A DNA stretch of 64,000 bases from Micrococcales bacterium (GTDB lineage: Bacteria > Actinomycetota > Actinomycetes > Actinomycetales > Cellulomonadaceae). Below are positions 37,709-46,374 of this stretch, piece after piece. The first letter of the stretch is position 1; each line of letters opens with the position of its first letter. A model generated the notes under the pieces. The model had not been told where the DNA came from. It ran no database searches and saw nothing but the letters and a program-made list of their open reading frames with translations. Where the stretch lies: contig WQWY01000007.1 of the NCBI GenBank assembly GCA_009785115.1, positions 57,075-121,074 of the forward strand. Reading direction: 5' to 3'. Position numbers and translations under genes: made by a program.

Positions 37709-40321
37709 CTACGGTTCGTCCACCTGCTCGGTCAAGCTCTCGCCGTCGACAGCCTCGGGCTGGCTGTCGGACGCGGTGCCGGAGGGCTGTGCGTCGCTGG
37801 CTGCGACGTCACCAGACCCCGCCGCCACGTCAGCCTGACCAGCGGCCTCGCCCGCCGCCACGTCGGCCTCACCCTGAGCCTGCTCGTTCTGCTCGTGGGC
37901 GTGCGCGGCGGCCGCCGCGATCGTCGCGAGCGTCGCCTTCACCGCCTCACGAGCCTCAGGGAGCACCGGCACAGACGTCTCCGTGCCCTTGCGGCGCCGC
38001 GAGCCTCGCTTGGAGGTCTCGGCCTCGGCCGGCTCGGGACGAGAGCGGTCGACCGGCTCGTCCTTCACGAGGAAACCTCGACCGTGGCAGGTCTCGCAGG
38101 TCTGGCTGAACGCCTCGACCAGGCCTTGGCCGACCCGCTTGCGGGTCAGCTGGACCAGGCCCAACGAGGTCACCTCGGCCACCTGGTGCTTGGTGCGGTC
38201 CCGGCCCAACGCCTCGACCAGACGGCGCAGCACCAGGTCCCGGTTCGACTCCAGCACCATGTCGATGAAGTCGATGACGATCATCCCGCCGATGTCGCGC
38301 AGCCTGAGCTGGCGCACGATCTCCTCGGCCGCCTCCAGGTTGTTGCGGGTGACGGTCTCTTCCAGCGTGCCGCCCGACCCGGTGAACTTCCCGGTGTTGA
38401 TGTCGATGACGGTCATCGCCTCGGTGCGGTCGATGACGAGCGACCCGCCCGAGGGGAGCCAGACCTTGCGGTCCATCCCCTTCGCGAGCTGCTCGTCGAT
38501 CCGGTACCGGGCGAACACGTCACCCGGCTCGGTCCAGCGGGAGACCTTCTCGACCAGGTCAGGAGCGAGCTCGGCGACATAGGTGGAGACGGTCGACCAC
38601 GCCGCGTCGCCAGAGACGACCAGGGAGGAGAAGTCGTCGTTGAAGACGTCGCGGACCACCCGGATCGCCAGGTCGGGCTCGCCCTGCAGCAGGGAGGGCG
38701 GCGACGCGGTGCGCGCCTTGGCCTCGATCGCGTCCCACTGGGCCTGGAGCCGGGCGATGTCGGCGGCCAGCTCGGCCTCGGTGGCGCCCTCCGCGGCGGT
38801 GCGCACGATGACGCCGGCCGACTCGGGCACGATCGTGCGCAGCGCCTTCTTCAGCCGGTTGCGCTCGGCGTCGGGCAGCTTGTGGCTGATCCCCGTCATC
38901 CCGCCGCCCGGCACGAGCACCAGGTACCGGCCGGCGAGGGTGATCTGCGAGGTGAGCCGGGCTCCCTTGTGCCCGATCGGGTCCTTGGTGACCTGCACCA
39001 GCACCGCGTCACCAGACTTCAGCGCCTGCTCGATGCGGCGCGGCTGACCGTCCAGGCCCGCCGCGTCCCAGTTGACCTCGCCCGCGTAGAGCACCGCGTT
39101 GCGGCCCTTGCCCACGTCGACGAACGCCGCCTCCATGCTGGGCAGGACGTTCTGCACCCGGCCGAGGTAGACGTTGCCGACCACCGACGTCTGCGCTTGG
39201 TCAGAGACGTAGTGCTCGACCAGCACGCCGTCCTCCAGCACCGCGATCTGGGTACGGCCGCCGCGCTCGCGCACCACCATCTGGCGGTCCACGGACTCGC
39301 GCCGGGCGAGGAACTCGGCCTCGGTGATGATCTGGCGACGACGCCCCGACTCCCGTCCGTCACGACGGCGCTGCCGCTTGGCCTCCAGGCGGGTCGAGCC
39401 CCGCACCCCCGTCACCTCGTCGCCGGAGCGGTTCTCCTCGCTGCCCTCGCCGCGCGAGCGCCGACGCCGACGCCGACGCCGACGGCCGTTGCCCCCGCCG
39501 CCGCTCGACTCCTCGTCCGCCTGGTCGTCCGGGCCGCCGTCCGACCCGTCCTGCGCGTCGGCAGGCCCGGTCTCCTCGGCCTCTTCGGTCGTCTCGCCCT
39601 GCGTCGAGCCGCGAGAGCGCCGCCCACGGCCGCTGCGCCGACGCCGACGCCGACCCGGCTCGCGGCCCTCGCCCTCGGTACCGTCGACGGTCTCGTCGTC
39701 GGGCTCGGCCTCGGTCGCCTCGGCGTCCTCGGCTGTGGCTCGCTGGCTGGCCTTCGGTGCCTTCTCCTCGCTGCGGTGACGAGGACGAGAGGGCGGTGCG
39801 ACCGACTCGTCGGCGGGCTCTTCGGCTCGTGCCGAGCGGGCCGCCTCGGAGATCGACTCAGGGGAACCGGCCTGCGACTGGGCCCGTCGACGGCGCGGAC
39901 GCGCGGAGAGGTCGGGCGCCTGGAACACCACGGCGGTCGATGCGAGGCGCGGACGCTCGTCGGCCGTGAGCCCGGGGGCCCCGGCTCTCAGCTCGGCCAG
40001 CTCGGCGAGCACGTCGATCTGCGACGCCTCGGCCGTCTCTGGGGCGGGAGAGGTCTCGTCGGCGTCCGCGAGAGCCTCGTCCTCGCTCGGTTCCCCGCTC
40101 GGCACGGGCTCGAGCACGTCCGGCGTCGTGGCCACCGTCCGGGTCACCCGTCGGGAACGACGGCGGGGCCGTGCGGCGGGCTCGGTCTGCGACAGCTCAG
40201 TCAGCTCGGGCTGAGCCTGTTCTGTCTGCTCCGCGGGCTCTGGCTGCGCTGTCGCGTCTGCCGCCTGTTCTGGGGTGTCCTGGCCGTCGAGCTTGTGGTC
40301 TTGCGAAGGGGTCGATGTCAC
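37709..40321 (-). CDS. rne: Ribonuclease E/G
   Basis: About 870 residues. A long acidic/basic low-complexity N-terminal region (about 1-300, Arg-rich runs and many Glu/Ala) precedes the catalytic core: an S1-like RNA-binding part ([19 protein letters not shown]), the DNase-I-like subdomain with metal ligands in [13 protein letters not shown] and [11 protein letters not shown], and the zinc-link [10 protein letters not shown]-terminal tail follows. This inverted layout, with the disordered arm at the N-terminus, is usual in actinobacterial RNase E, which initiates mRNA decay and rRNA processing. The GTG at 40321 is the preferred start; another GTG lies at 40330, and the frame stays open to 40483. 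Confidence 0.93.
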   Translation of the reverse strand: MTSTPSQDHKLDGQDTPEQAADATAQPEPAEQTEQAQPELTELSQTEPAARPRRRSRRVTRTVATTPDVLEPVPSGEPSEDEALADADETSPAPETAEASQIDVLAELAELRAGAPGLTADERPRLASTAVVFQAPDLSARPRRRRAQSQAGSPESISEAARSARAEEPADESVAPPSRPRHRSEEKAPKASQRATAEDAEATEAEPDDETVDGTEGEGREPGRRRRRRSGRGRRSRGSTQGETTEEAEETGPADAQDGSDGGPDDQADEESSGGGGNGRRRRRRRRRSRGEGSEENRSGDEVTGVRGSTRLEAKRQRRRDGRESGRRRQIITEAEFLARRESVDRQMVVRERGGRTQIAVLEDGVLVEHYVSDQAQTSVVGNVYLGRVQNVLPSMEAAFVDVGKGRNAVLYAGEVNWDAAGLDGQPRRIEQALKSGDAVLVQVTKDPIGHKGARLTSQITLAGRYLVLVPGGGMTGISHKLPDAERNRLKKALRTIVPESAGVIVRTAAEGATEAELAADIARLQAQWDAIEAKARTASPPSLLQGEPDLAIRVVRDVFNDDFSSLVVSGDAAWSTVSTYVAELAPDLVEKVSRWTEPGDVFARYRIDEQLAKGMDRKVWLPSGGSLVIDRTEAMTVIDINTGKFTGSGGTLEETVTRNNLEAAEEIVRQLRLRDIGGMIVIDFIDMVLESNRDLVLRRLVEALGRDRTKHQVAEVTSLGLVQLTRKRVGQGLVEAFSQTCETCHGRGFLVKDEPVDRSRPEPAEAETSKRGSRRRKGTETSVPVLPEAREAVKATLATIAAAAAHAHEQNEQAQGEADVAAGEAAGQADVAAGSGDVAASDAQPSGTASDSQPEAVDGESLTEQVDEP

Positions 40322-40699
40322 GCTGCGCACTCCTGCACGCCGGAGGCCCGATCCACACACTCGGGGTCCGTCTGTCGGTCGGTCGTCACCGCATGCATCG
40401 ATGCGCGGCGACGGAAGTCGTCTGGCACGGGTCACGGGGCCGGTCGGCGGGGCCGTCGCCCGCCCGTCGCGCCTGGCTCGCACCTCGCGGAGCGGCCCGG
40501 CTCGGGCGGCGATCGGCGCACTCGCTGCGCAGCACCTGCTGGCCCTTCGGAACCGGTCGGTGTGGTCGACCGGAGCCTCAGGCAGTATCTCACAGGACCG
40601 CCAGGGGGCACGAGTCCACGCCGAGGGTCGTGAAATGTGCTGCGACCTTGGCGTTCACACGAGCCTGCGACCTGCCACGATGGGTCCGTCAGACCCGAT

Positions 40700-40751
40700 C
40701 TCGGGACCTAGGTCCCCTACCAAATCGGGCTTCTGTCCTAGGTTTCCCCAT
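40700..40751 (+). promoter_or_regulatory. DosR-box-like operator and promoter of cydA
   Basis: CTCGGGACCTAGGTCCCCTA (40700-40719) matches the mycobacterial DosR consensus TTSGGGACTWWAGTCCCSAA at 16 of 20 positions and contains a perfect 14-bp palindrome. A TAGGTT -10 box (40739-40744) predicts a start near 40751, putting the box centre at about -41.5, the class II activator position, with no good -35. A weaker site sharing the CCTAGG core is centred 30 bp downstream, overlapping the -10. The rest of the 528-bp gap between rne and cydA is probably 5' leader of both; an inverted repeat GGGTC/GACCC sits at 40682-40696. Confidence 0.6.
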
Positions 40752-40849
40752 GTGCACCCAGGGCTGCGGCGCCCTGCCTCGGCAGGCGCGGGCCGCCAGG
40801 TGCACGCCGCTTCTGTCTCTGTCACGCCTCGCAGACCACGGAGAACCGC

Positions 40850-42373
40850 GTGGACAACCTCACCCTGGCACGGTGGCAGTTCGGTATCACTACCGTCTAC
40901 CACTTCATCTTCGTGCCCCTCACCATCGGCCTTTCACTACTGGTCGCATTGCTCCAGACCTTCTGGGTCAAGACGGGCAAGGACGAGTGGTTCCGCCTCA
41001 CGAGGTTCTTCGGGAAACTTCTCCTGATCAACTTCGCTCTCGGCATCGTCACCGGCATCGTGCAGGAGTTCCAGTTCGGCATGAACTGGTCGGAATACTC
41101 CCGCTATGTCGGTGACATCTTCGGTGCGCCGCTCGCGATGGAGGCGCTGGCCGCCTTCTTCATCGAGTCGACGTTCCTCGGCATCTGGATCTTCGGCTGG
41201 GGACGGCTGAAGAGAGGGGTGCACCTCGCGACCATCTGGCTGGTGGCTTTCGCCACGAGCCTCTCCGCCTTCTTCATCCTGGCCGCCAACAGCTTCATGC
41301 AGTACCCCGTCGGCGCCACGATCGACCAGGCGACCGGTCGGGCACAGATGGACAACCTCGCCGCCATGCTGTTCAGCGACCTGTCGTTGTCCACCTTCTG
41401 GCACACCCTCTCCACCTCCTTCTTCGTCGCTGGCACGTTCATGGCCGGCATCGCGATCTGGTGGATGGTCAAGGCGGTGCGCGCGGGCGACGAGGCCCAG
41501 GCCAAGAACGTGTGGCGCAAGGGTGCCTACGTCGGTCTGGTCACCGTGCTCGTCTCGGGTGCCTCGCTCGTGTGGTCTGGTCACCACCAGGCCGTCCTCA
41601 TGACGCAGATCCAGCCGACCAAGATGGCTGCGGCCGAGGCCCTGTGCGTCACCCCGCCTGCGGGCGAGGGCGCCGGGTTCACGATCGCCGCCTTCGGTGA
41701 CTGCGCCCCGGGTAAGGGCGACGAGAACATGTCGCACTTCATCACGATCCCCGGGATGCTGTCATGGCTGGCCACCTGGGACACCACGGCTCCCTTCGCT
41801 GGCGCAGACCAGCTGAACAAGGAGTTCTCCGAGGCCTTCCCGGAGATGGTGGTCGCTCAGGACGTCGTGCTGGGTGAGGACGGAGACTTCCTGCCGCCCG
41901 TCATGGCGACCTTCTGGTCGTTCCGCGTCATGCTGACCCTCGGCATCTTCTCCGCGGTGCTCGCGCTGTGGGGCCTGTGGGCACTGAGGGGCGGTCGGGT
42001 CTCCGGCTCTGCCGCGCTCGGCAAGCTCGCTGTCCTGTCGCTGCCGATGCCGTTCCTGGCAGGGGCCGCTGGCTGGATCTTCACCGAGATCGGCCGTCAG
42101 CCCTGGATCGTCGCCCCGATCTACAGCACCGGTGGTCCGTCGGTCATCGACCCGTCGATGGCGACCAGCATCGCTGTGACCCCCGGCGAGGTCGTCTCGC
42201 CCACCTACGTGTGGATCTCCATGGTCGGGCTCACGCTGCTCTACGCGGTGCTGGCCGTCGCATGGTTCTACCTCATGAAGCGCTACACATCCAAGGGACT
42301 GAATGTGGAAGAGTCCGTGCCCGACCCGAAGGCCGACTTGGATGACTCCAAGCCGCTGACCTTCTCCTACTGA
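40850..42373 (+). CDS. cydA: Cytochrome bd ubiquinol oxidase subunit I
   Basis: A 507-residue CydA with nine expected membrane helices. The heme b595 ligand His18 is in TVYHFIF, a second heme-region His in FWHTLSTSFF, and the Q-loop signature GRQPWIVAPIYST is intact. Cytochrome bd couples quinol oxidation to oxygen reduction with very high oxygen affinity and no proton pumping. The start is GTG after a GGAG sequence. It is followed by cydB after 25 bp and is predicted to be controlled by the DosR-like site upstream. Confidence 0.95.
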   Translation: MDNLTLARWQFGITTVYHFIFVPLTIGLSLLVALLQTFWVKTGKDEWFRLTRFFGKLLLINFALGIVTGIVQEFQFGMNWSEYSRYVGDIFGAPLAMEALAAFFIESTFLGIWIFGWGRLKRGVHLATIWLVAFATSLSAFFILAANSFMQYPVGATIDQATGRAQMDNLAAMLFSDLSLSTFWHTLSTSFFVAGTFMAGIAIWWMVKAVRAGDEAQAKNVWRKGAYVGLVTVLVSGASLVWSGHHQAVLMTQIQPTKMAAAEALCVTPPAGEGAGFTIAAFGDCAPGKGDENMSHFITIPGMLSWLATWDTTAPFAGADQLNKEFSEAFPEMVVAQDVVLGEDGDFLPPVMATFWSFRVMLTLGIFSAVLALWGLWALRGGRVSGSAALGKLAVLSLPMPFLAGAAGWIFTEIGRQPWIVAPIYSTGGPSVIDPSMATSIAVTPGEVVSPTYVWISMVGLTLLYAVLAVAWFYLMKRYTSKGLNVEESVPDPKADLDDSKPLTFSY

Positions 42374-42398
42374 GCCAGAATGCTGAGGAGGTAATCTG

Positions 42399-44537
42399 AT
42401 GTTGACAAACATTTTGGCTCTCGCTTCGGCAGCCCCGGTGAACCCTGAGGTCACCGAGGCCACCGCACAAGGCCTCGTCGGCCTGCTCCACAACATGACC
42501 GCCAGCCCCACCGGGCTGCAGGTCCTGTGGTTCGTCCTGATCGCCGTCCTGTGGACCGGCTATCTGGTGCTGGAAGGCTTCGACTTCGGCGTGGGCATGC
42601 TCTTGCCCTTCGTCGGGAAGAAGAACGAAGAGCGCCGGGCGACCCTGTCCACCATCGGCCCGCTGTGGGACGGTAACGAGGTCTGGCTGCTCACCGCTGG
42701 TGGTGCCACCTTCGCGGCCTTCCCCGAGTGGTATGCCACGCTGTTCCCCGCGGCATACCTGCCGCTCTTGCTGATCCTGTTCGGTCTGATCATCCGCGCC
42801 GTGGCCTTCGAGTACCGCGGCAAGGTGAACAGCGACAGCTGGCGCAAGATGTGGGACTGGTGCATCATCGTCGGCTCCTGGGTGCCCGCAGTTCTCTGGG
42901 GCGTGGCCTTCGCCAACCTGGTCGCCGGCGTCAAGGCAGCGGTCGACATCGCACAGGTCGGTCCGTCGAAGATCATCTACGACGGCAACTTCTTCGATCT
43001 GGTGATCGGTCACCAGGGCTTCCTGCTCCTGGGTGGCGCGACCACCGCGGCCCTCTTCCTGGCGCACGGCGCGATCTTCCTGTCGTTGAAGACCGACGGC
43101 GTGGTCCGCGAGCGGGCCGAGAAGCTGGCTCCGAGGCTCACCATCGTCGCGACCGTGATCGCGGCTGCGTGGGTCGTGTGGCTCGGCCTGAAGTTCAGCG
43201 GTGGCAACCACCCGACCATCCTGGTCTGGATCGGTATCGCTGTGGCCGCGCTCGCGCTGGTCCTGGCGATCCTCACCTCGCTGCGCAAGATGTTCGGCCC
43301 GGCCTTCACCTCTACCACGGTGGCCATCACCGCTGCGGTGGTCGTGATCTTCGCCGCGATGTTCCCCAACGTCATCAACGGTTCGCAGGTGACGCTGAGG
43401 AACGGCGTCGTCACGGAGTTCAACGCCAAGACGGGCGAGCAGGACGTCGTGGTCAACCTGGCCGACCCGATCGTGGGTTACTTCGTCCTGTCCAACGTCG
43501 ACGACTCCGGTCTCCCGGTCGCCACCGGCGGCCAGGCTCCGACGGTGGTGGACGTCGTGCACGCGACGATCGGCCTGGTGGCCGCTTCCGAGCCCACGGC
43601 GGCTGACCTGCCCGAGGCGTCGGAAGAAGGCACCTGGCTCACGAACGCGATCCTCGCGGACGTGCTGACGGGCACCTACCCGGCAGCCGGCGTCATCTCG
43701 CAGGCTGACACCAAGGCCGCGGTCGACCTGACCTTCGGCGTCTACGACCAGGCTGTCGAAGACGGCATCATCCGGGTCGCGGACTTCGGGAAGGACGTCG
43801 AGCCGACCGACGAGGCAGTGGCGCTCACCGCCGCTGTCGTCGCGGCGGTCCAGGACGGCAGCCTGCTCGAGGGCAAGGACGTCGCTGGCGTCGTCTCTCT
43901 CGAGAACGTCGTCACGGTCGTCAAGATCACCCTGGCTCGCAACGGTCTGCCGTCGGACGACGCCACGGTCACCGCCGTGGTCACGGCCATCGCCAACGGC
44001 GACGCGACCGTCGCCGGTCTGTCCATCGCGGACGTGGTGGTGCCTGAGGTCGAGAAGACCGTCACCGCGTGCCTCGGCATGCTGGAGCAGGCCGTCACGG
44101 CTGTCATCGCCACCCTCCCGACCACCCTCCAGGTGGTCGCGGACCAGATCGCGGACAACAAGGACCTGACGTTCTACGACGGCATGGACCTCACCGCGAT
44201 CATCACGGGTTCGGCGTGGGACAACGACAAGGGCCTGGCCAACCTCAACGAGCGGATCGAGAACGCCAACGGCGCGCTCGGCGCGCTGTACGCGGTCGGG
44301 ATCCTCGAGGGTGAGTTCACCCCGATGGAGACCTTCGCGGACGGCGCGGTGATCACGGGCCAGACGATGATGACCTCGTCGTCCAGCCCGCTGACGCTCG
44401 AGCTGATGACCTGGGTGGCGGTCATCATGGTGCCGATCGTCCTGGGCTACCAGGCGTGGAGCATCTGGGTGTTCCGCAAGCGCATCAGCGCTGAGCGCAT
44501 CCCGGCCGAGAACGGCCTGGAGCCTGCGAAGAAGTAG
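42399..44537 (+). CDS. cydB: Cytochrome bd oxidase subunit II with a large extracytoplasmic insertion
   Basis: A 712-residue protein, about twice the usual CydB length. Residues 39-327 are ordinary CydB (LWTGYLVLEGFDFGVGML, GPLWDGNEVWLL, FEYRGK), and residues 657-695 are the normal last helix (SSSPLTLELMTWVAVIMVPIVLGYQ). Between them lie about 330 extra residues (328-656), rich in Ala, Val, Asp and Thr, with no membrane helix and no Cys except one (ACLGM). They would sit outside the cytoplasmic membrane, in the loop after helix 7 that ordinarily reads FPNV...SSSP. An extra 38-residue N-terminal extension is also present. The frame is unbroken with unchanged codon bias. Role of the insert unknown. 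A strong GAGGAGG site precedes the ATG. Confidence 0.93.
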   Translation: MLTNILALASAAPVNPEVTEATAQGLVGLLHNMTASPTGLQVLWFVLIAVLWTGYLVLEGFDFGVGMLLPFVGKKNEERRATLSTIGPLWDGNEVWLLTAGGATFAAFPEWYATLFPAAYLPLLLILFGLIIRAVAFEYRGKVNSDSWRKMWDWCIIVGSWVPAVLWGVAFANLVAGVKAAVDIAQVGPSKIIYDGNFFDLVIGHQGFLLLGGATTAALFLAHGAIFLSLKTDGVVRERAEKLAPRLTIVATVIAAAWVVWLGLKFSGGNHPTILVWIGIAVAALALVLAILTSLRKMFGPAFTSTTVAITAAVVVIFAAMFPNVINGSQVTLRNGVVTEFNAKTGEQDVVVNLADPIVGYFVLSNVDDSGLPVATGGQAPTVVDVVHATIGLVAASEPTAADLPEASEEGTWLTNAILADVLTGTYPAAGVISQADTKAAVDLTFGVYDQAVEDGIIRVADFGKDVEPTDEAVALTAAVVAAVQDGSLLEGKDVAGVVSLENVVTVVKITLARNGLPSDDATVTAVVTAIANGDATVAGLSIADVVVPEVEKTVTACLGMLEQAVTAVIATLPTTLQVVADQIADNKDLTFYDGMDLTAIITGSAWDNDKGLANLNERIENANGALGALYAVGILEGEFTPMETFADGAVITGQTMMTSSSSPLTLELMTWVAVIMVPIVLGYQAWSIWVFRKRISAERIPAENGLEPAKK

Positions 44538-44555
44538 GCAGCGCCTCCCCGACAA

Positions 44556-44594
44556 CCAAGGCCCTCCGTCCCCGATCGGGACGGAGGGCCTTGG
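44556..44594 (+). terminator. Strong terminator between cydAB and cydDC
   Basis: A perfect 17-bp stem (CCAAGGCCCTCCGTCCC and its complement) with a 5-nt loop lies 18 bp past the cydB stop. There is no T-run, as is common in high-GC actinobacteria. It implies that cydDC is transcribed from its own promoter. Confidence 0.8.
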
Positions 44595-44630
44595 CCGTGA
44601 GAGAGCGCATCTCGGACCCTGCCCACCTGA

Positions 44631-44643
44631 GATACTGAGCACC
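44631..44643 (+). promoter_or_regulatory. Leaderless promoter of cydD
   Basis: GATACT (44631-44636) ends 7 nt before the cydD GTG, so the message probably starts at the start codon. No convincing -35 box is present. Confidence 0.45.
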
Positions 44644-46374
44644 GTGAAGCCACTCGATCCCCGGCTGCTGAAGTATGCCCGGGCCGCCCGCGGGTACCTG
44701 GCCCTGACCGTAGCGACGGGGCTCCTGACGGCAGGTCTGGTCATCGCCCAGGCCGTGGTCCTGGCACGCGCCCTCGGCGGCGCCGCCCAAGGCGACCTCG
44801 ACCTGCAGGGCGCCATGGGTGCCGTCGGCATCCTGGCGGCCATCATCGGCGCACGGGCGCTGAGCACCTTCGTCCAGGAGCGCTACGCCCACCGGGCCGC
44901 GACCAGCACGATCAACGAGCTGCGCGAACAGCTGGTCGCCCACGGGGCCAGGCTGGGCCCGCGCTGGCTCGCCACGGGCAAGGGGCCGTCGGTGGTGACT
45001 CTCGCCACCCGTGGCCTGGAGAACCTCGAGCCCTACTTCGTCCGCTACCTCCCCCAGCTCGTCCTGGTCGCGACCCTGACACCGATCACCTGGGTGGTCG
45101 TGCTGTTCCAAGACTGGATCTCGGCCGCGATCGTGGCCGTCGCGATACCGCTGATCCCCGCCTTCATGATCCTCATCGGCAAGATGAGCGAGGGCAGGTC
45201 GGCCAAGGGCCTGGTGATGATGCAACGGCTCGGCTCGCAGATGCTCGACCTCATCGCGGGCCTGTCGACGCTGCGGGCCTTCGGTCGTCAGGACGGCCCC
45301 GCCGCGCGCGTCCGCCAGCTCGGCGACGCCCACCGCAAGGCCACCATGTCGACGCTCTCGGTGGCCTTCCTCTCCGGGATGGCGCTGGAGCTGGTCGCGA
45401 CGTTCGGCGTCGCCCTGGTGGCCGTGACGATCGGTTTCCGGCTCCTCGACGGCCACACCGACCTCATCACCGCGCTGACCGTCCTCATCCTCGCCCCCGA
45501 GGTGCTCCAGCCGCTGCGACAGCTCGGCGCTCAGTTCCACGCCTCGACCGACGGTGTCGCCGCCGCCGAGTCCGCCTTCGACGTGCTCGACACCGAGGTT
45601 CCCCCCTCGGGCGCCCTCCCCTGCCCCGACCTGCGGACCAGCACCGTCCGCCTCGAGGGCGTCGCCGTCCGGTCCGCCGGCGGGTGGACACCAGACGGTC
45701 TGGACCTCACCCTCGAACCAGGCCGGGTCACAGCGATCGTCGGGCCCTCCGGCATCGGCAAGAGCACCACCGTCGAGGTGGTGCTCGGTCTGCTGCGCCC
45801 CGACCGCGGCACGACGCGGGTGCACGGTGCCGACGGGGAGGCCATCGATCTGGCCGAGATCGACCCCCGCACCTACTGGGACCAGGTCTCCTGGCTGCCT
45901 CAGCGGCCCTTCCTCGAACCTGGCACCCTGAACGACCTGCTGGGTGCCCCCGACCCTGCCACGCGCGACAGGGCTGCCGCGCTGACCGGTCTGGACTCCG
46001 TCGTCGCGACGCTGCCCGACGGCTGGGACACCGACCTGGGCGGTGGTGGCGCGGGGCTGTCGGTCGGCCAGCGCCAGCGCGTCGCCCTCACGCGTGCGCT
46101 CCTGGACCCCGCACCTCTGGTGGTGCTGGACGAGCCGACCGCCCATCTGGACGCCCACGGCGAGTCCGTGGTGCTGAGCACCGTCGCGGCCCTGCGTGAC
46201 GCCGGGTCCGCCGTCCTGCTCGTCGCCCACCGCAGGTCGTTGGTCGCCACCGCGGACGACGTCGTCCACGTCACCGCGACCCTCACCGACGACTCCCTCG
46301 ACGCCGACGGCTCTCCTGAGCCTCGCACGGCCGAGGCCGCCACCGTCCAGGCGCCGAACGGAGACCACGCATGA
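44644..46374 (+). CDS. cydD: Thiol/heme ABC exporter subunit CydD
   Basis: A 576-residue ABC exporter half-transporter: six membrane helices (about 15-330), then an ATPase domain with Walker A GPSGIGKST, signature GAGLSVGQRQRV and Walker B LVVLDEPTAHLD. CydDC exports cysteine/glutathione (and may handle heme) and is needed to assemble cytochrome bd. Its stop overlaps the cydC start (ATGA). The product of this gene serves the oxidase encoded just upstream. Confidence 0.92.
   Translation: MKPLDPRLLKYARAARGYLALTVATGLLTAGLVIAQAVVLARALGGAAQGDLDLQGAMGAVGILAAIIGARALSTFVQERYAHRAATSTINELREQLVAHGARLGPRWLATGKGPSVVTLATRGLENLEPYFVRYLPQLVLVATLTPITWVVVLFQDWISAAIVAVAIPLIPAFMILIGKMSEGRSAKGLVMMQRLGSQMLDLIAGLSTLRAFGRQDGPAARVRQLGDAHRKATMSTLSVAFLSGMALELVATFGVALVAVTIGFRLLDGHTDLITALTVLILAPEVLQPLRQLGAQFHASTDGVAAAESAFDVLDTEVPPSGALPCPDLRTSTVRLEGVAVRSAGGWTPDGLDLTLEPGRVTAIVGPSGIGKSTTVEVVLGLLRPDRGTTRVHGADGEAIDLAEIDPRTYWDQVSWLPQRPFLEPGTLNDLLGAPDPATRDRAAALTGLDSVVATLPDGWDTDLGGGGAGLSVGQRQRVALTRALLDPAPLVVLDEPTAHLDAHGESVVLSTVAALRDAGSAVLLVAHRRSLVATADDVVHVTATLTDDSLDADGSPEPRTAEAATVQAPNGDHA

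Noticed and set aside
39455..39655. Repeated CGACGCCGACGC runs in the RNase E gene looking like a tandem repeat
   Set aside because: They encode Arg-rich low-complexity arms expected in this enzyme and are not an independent repeat or CRISPR.
37550..40633. Long open frame antisense to the RNase E gene
   Set aside because: High-GC bias leaves antisense frames open; it has no recognisable domain and is repetitive Arg/Leu-rich, while the minus strand encodes clear RNase E motifs.
42273..44867. Long open frame antisense to cydB, covering the CydB insertion
   Set aside because: No motif in the antisense frame. The cydB frame keeps normal third-position GC and joins both CydB halves.
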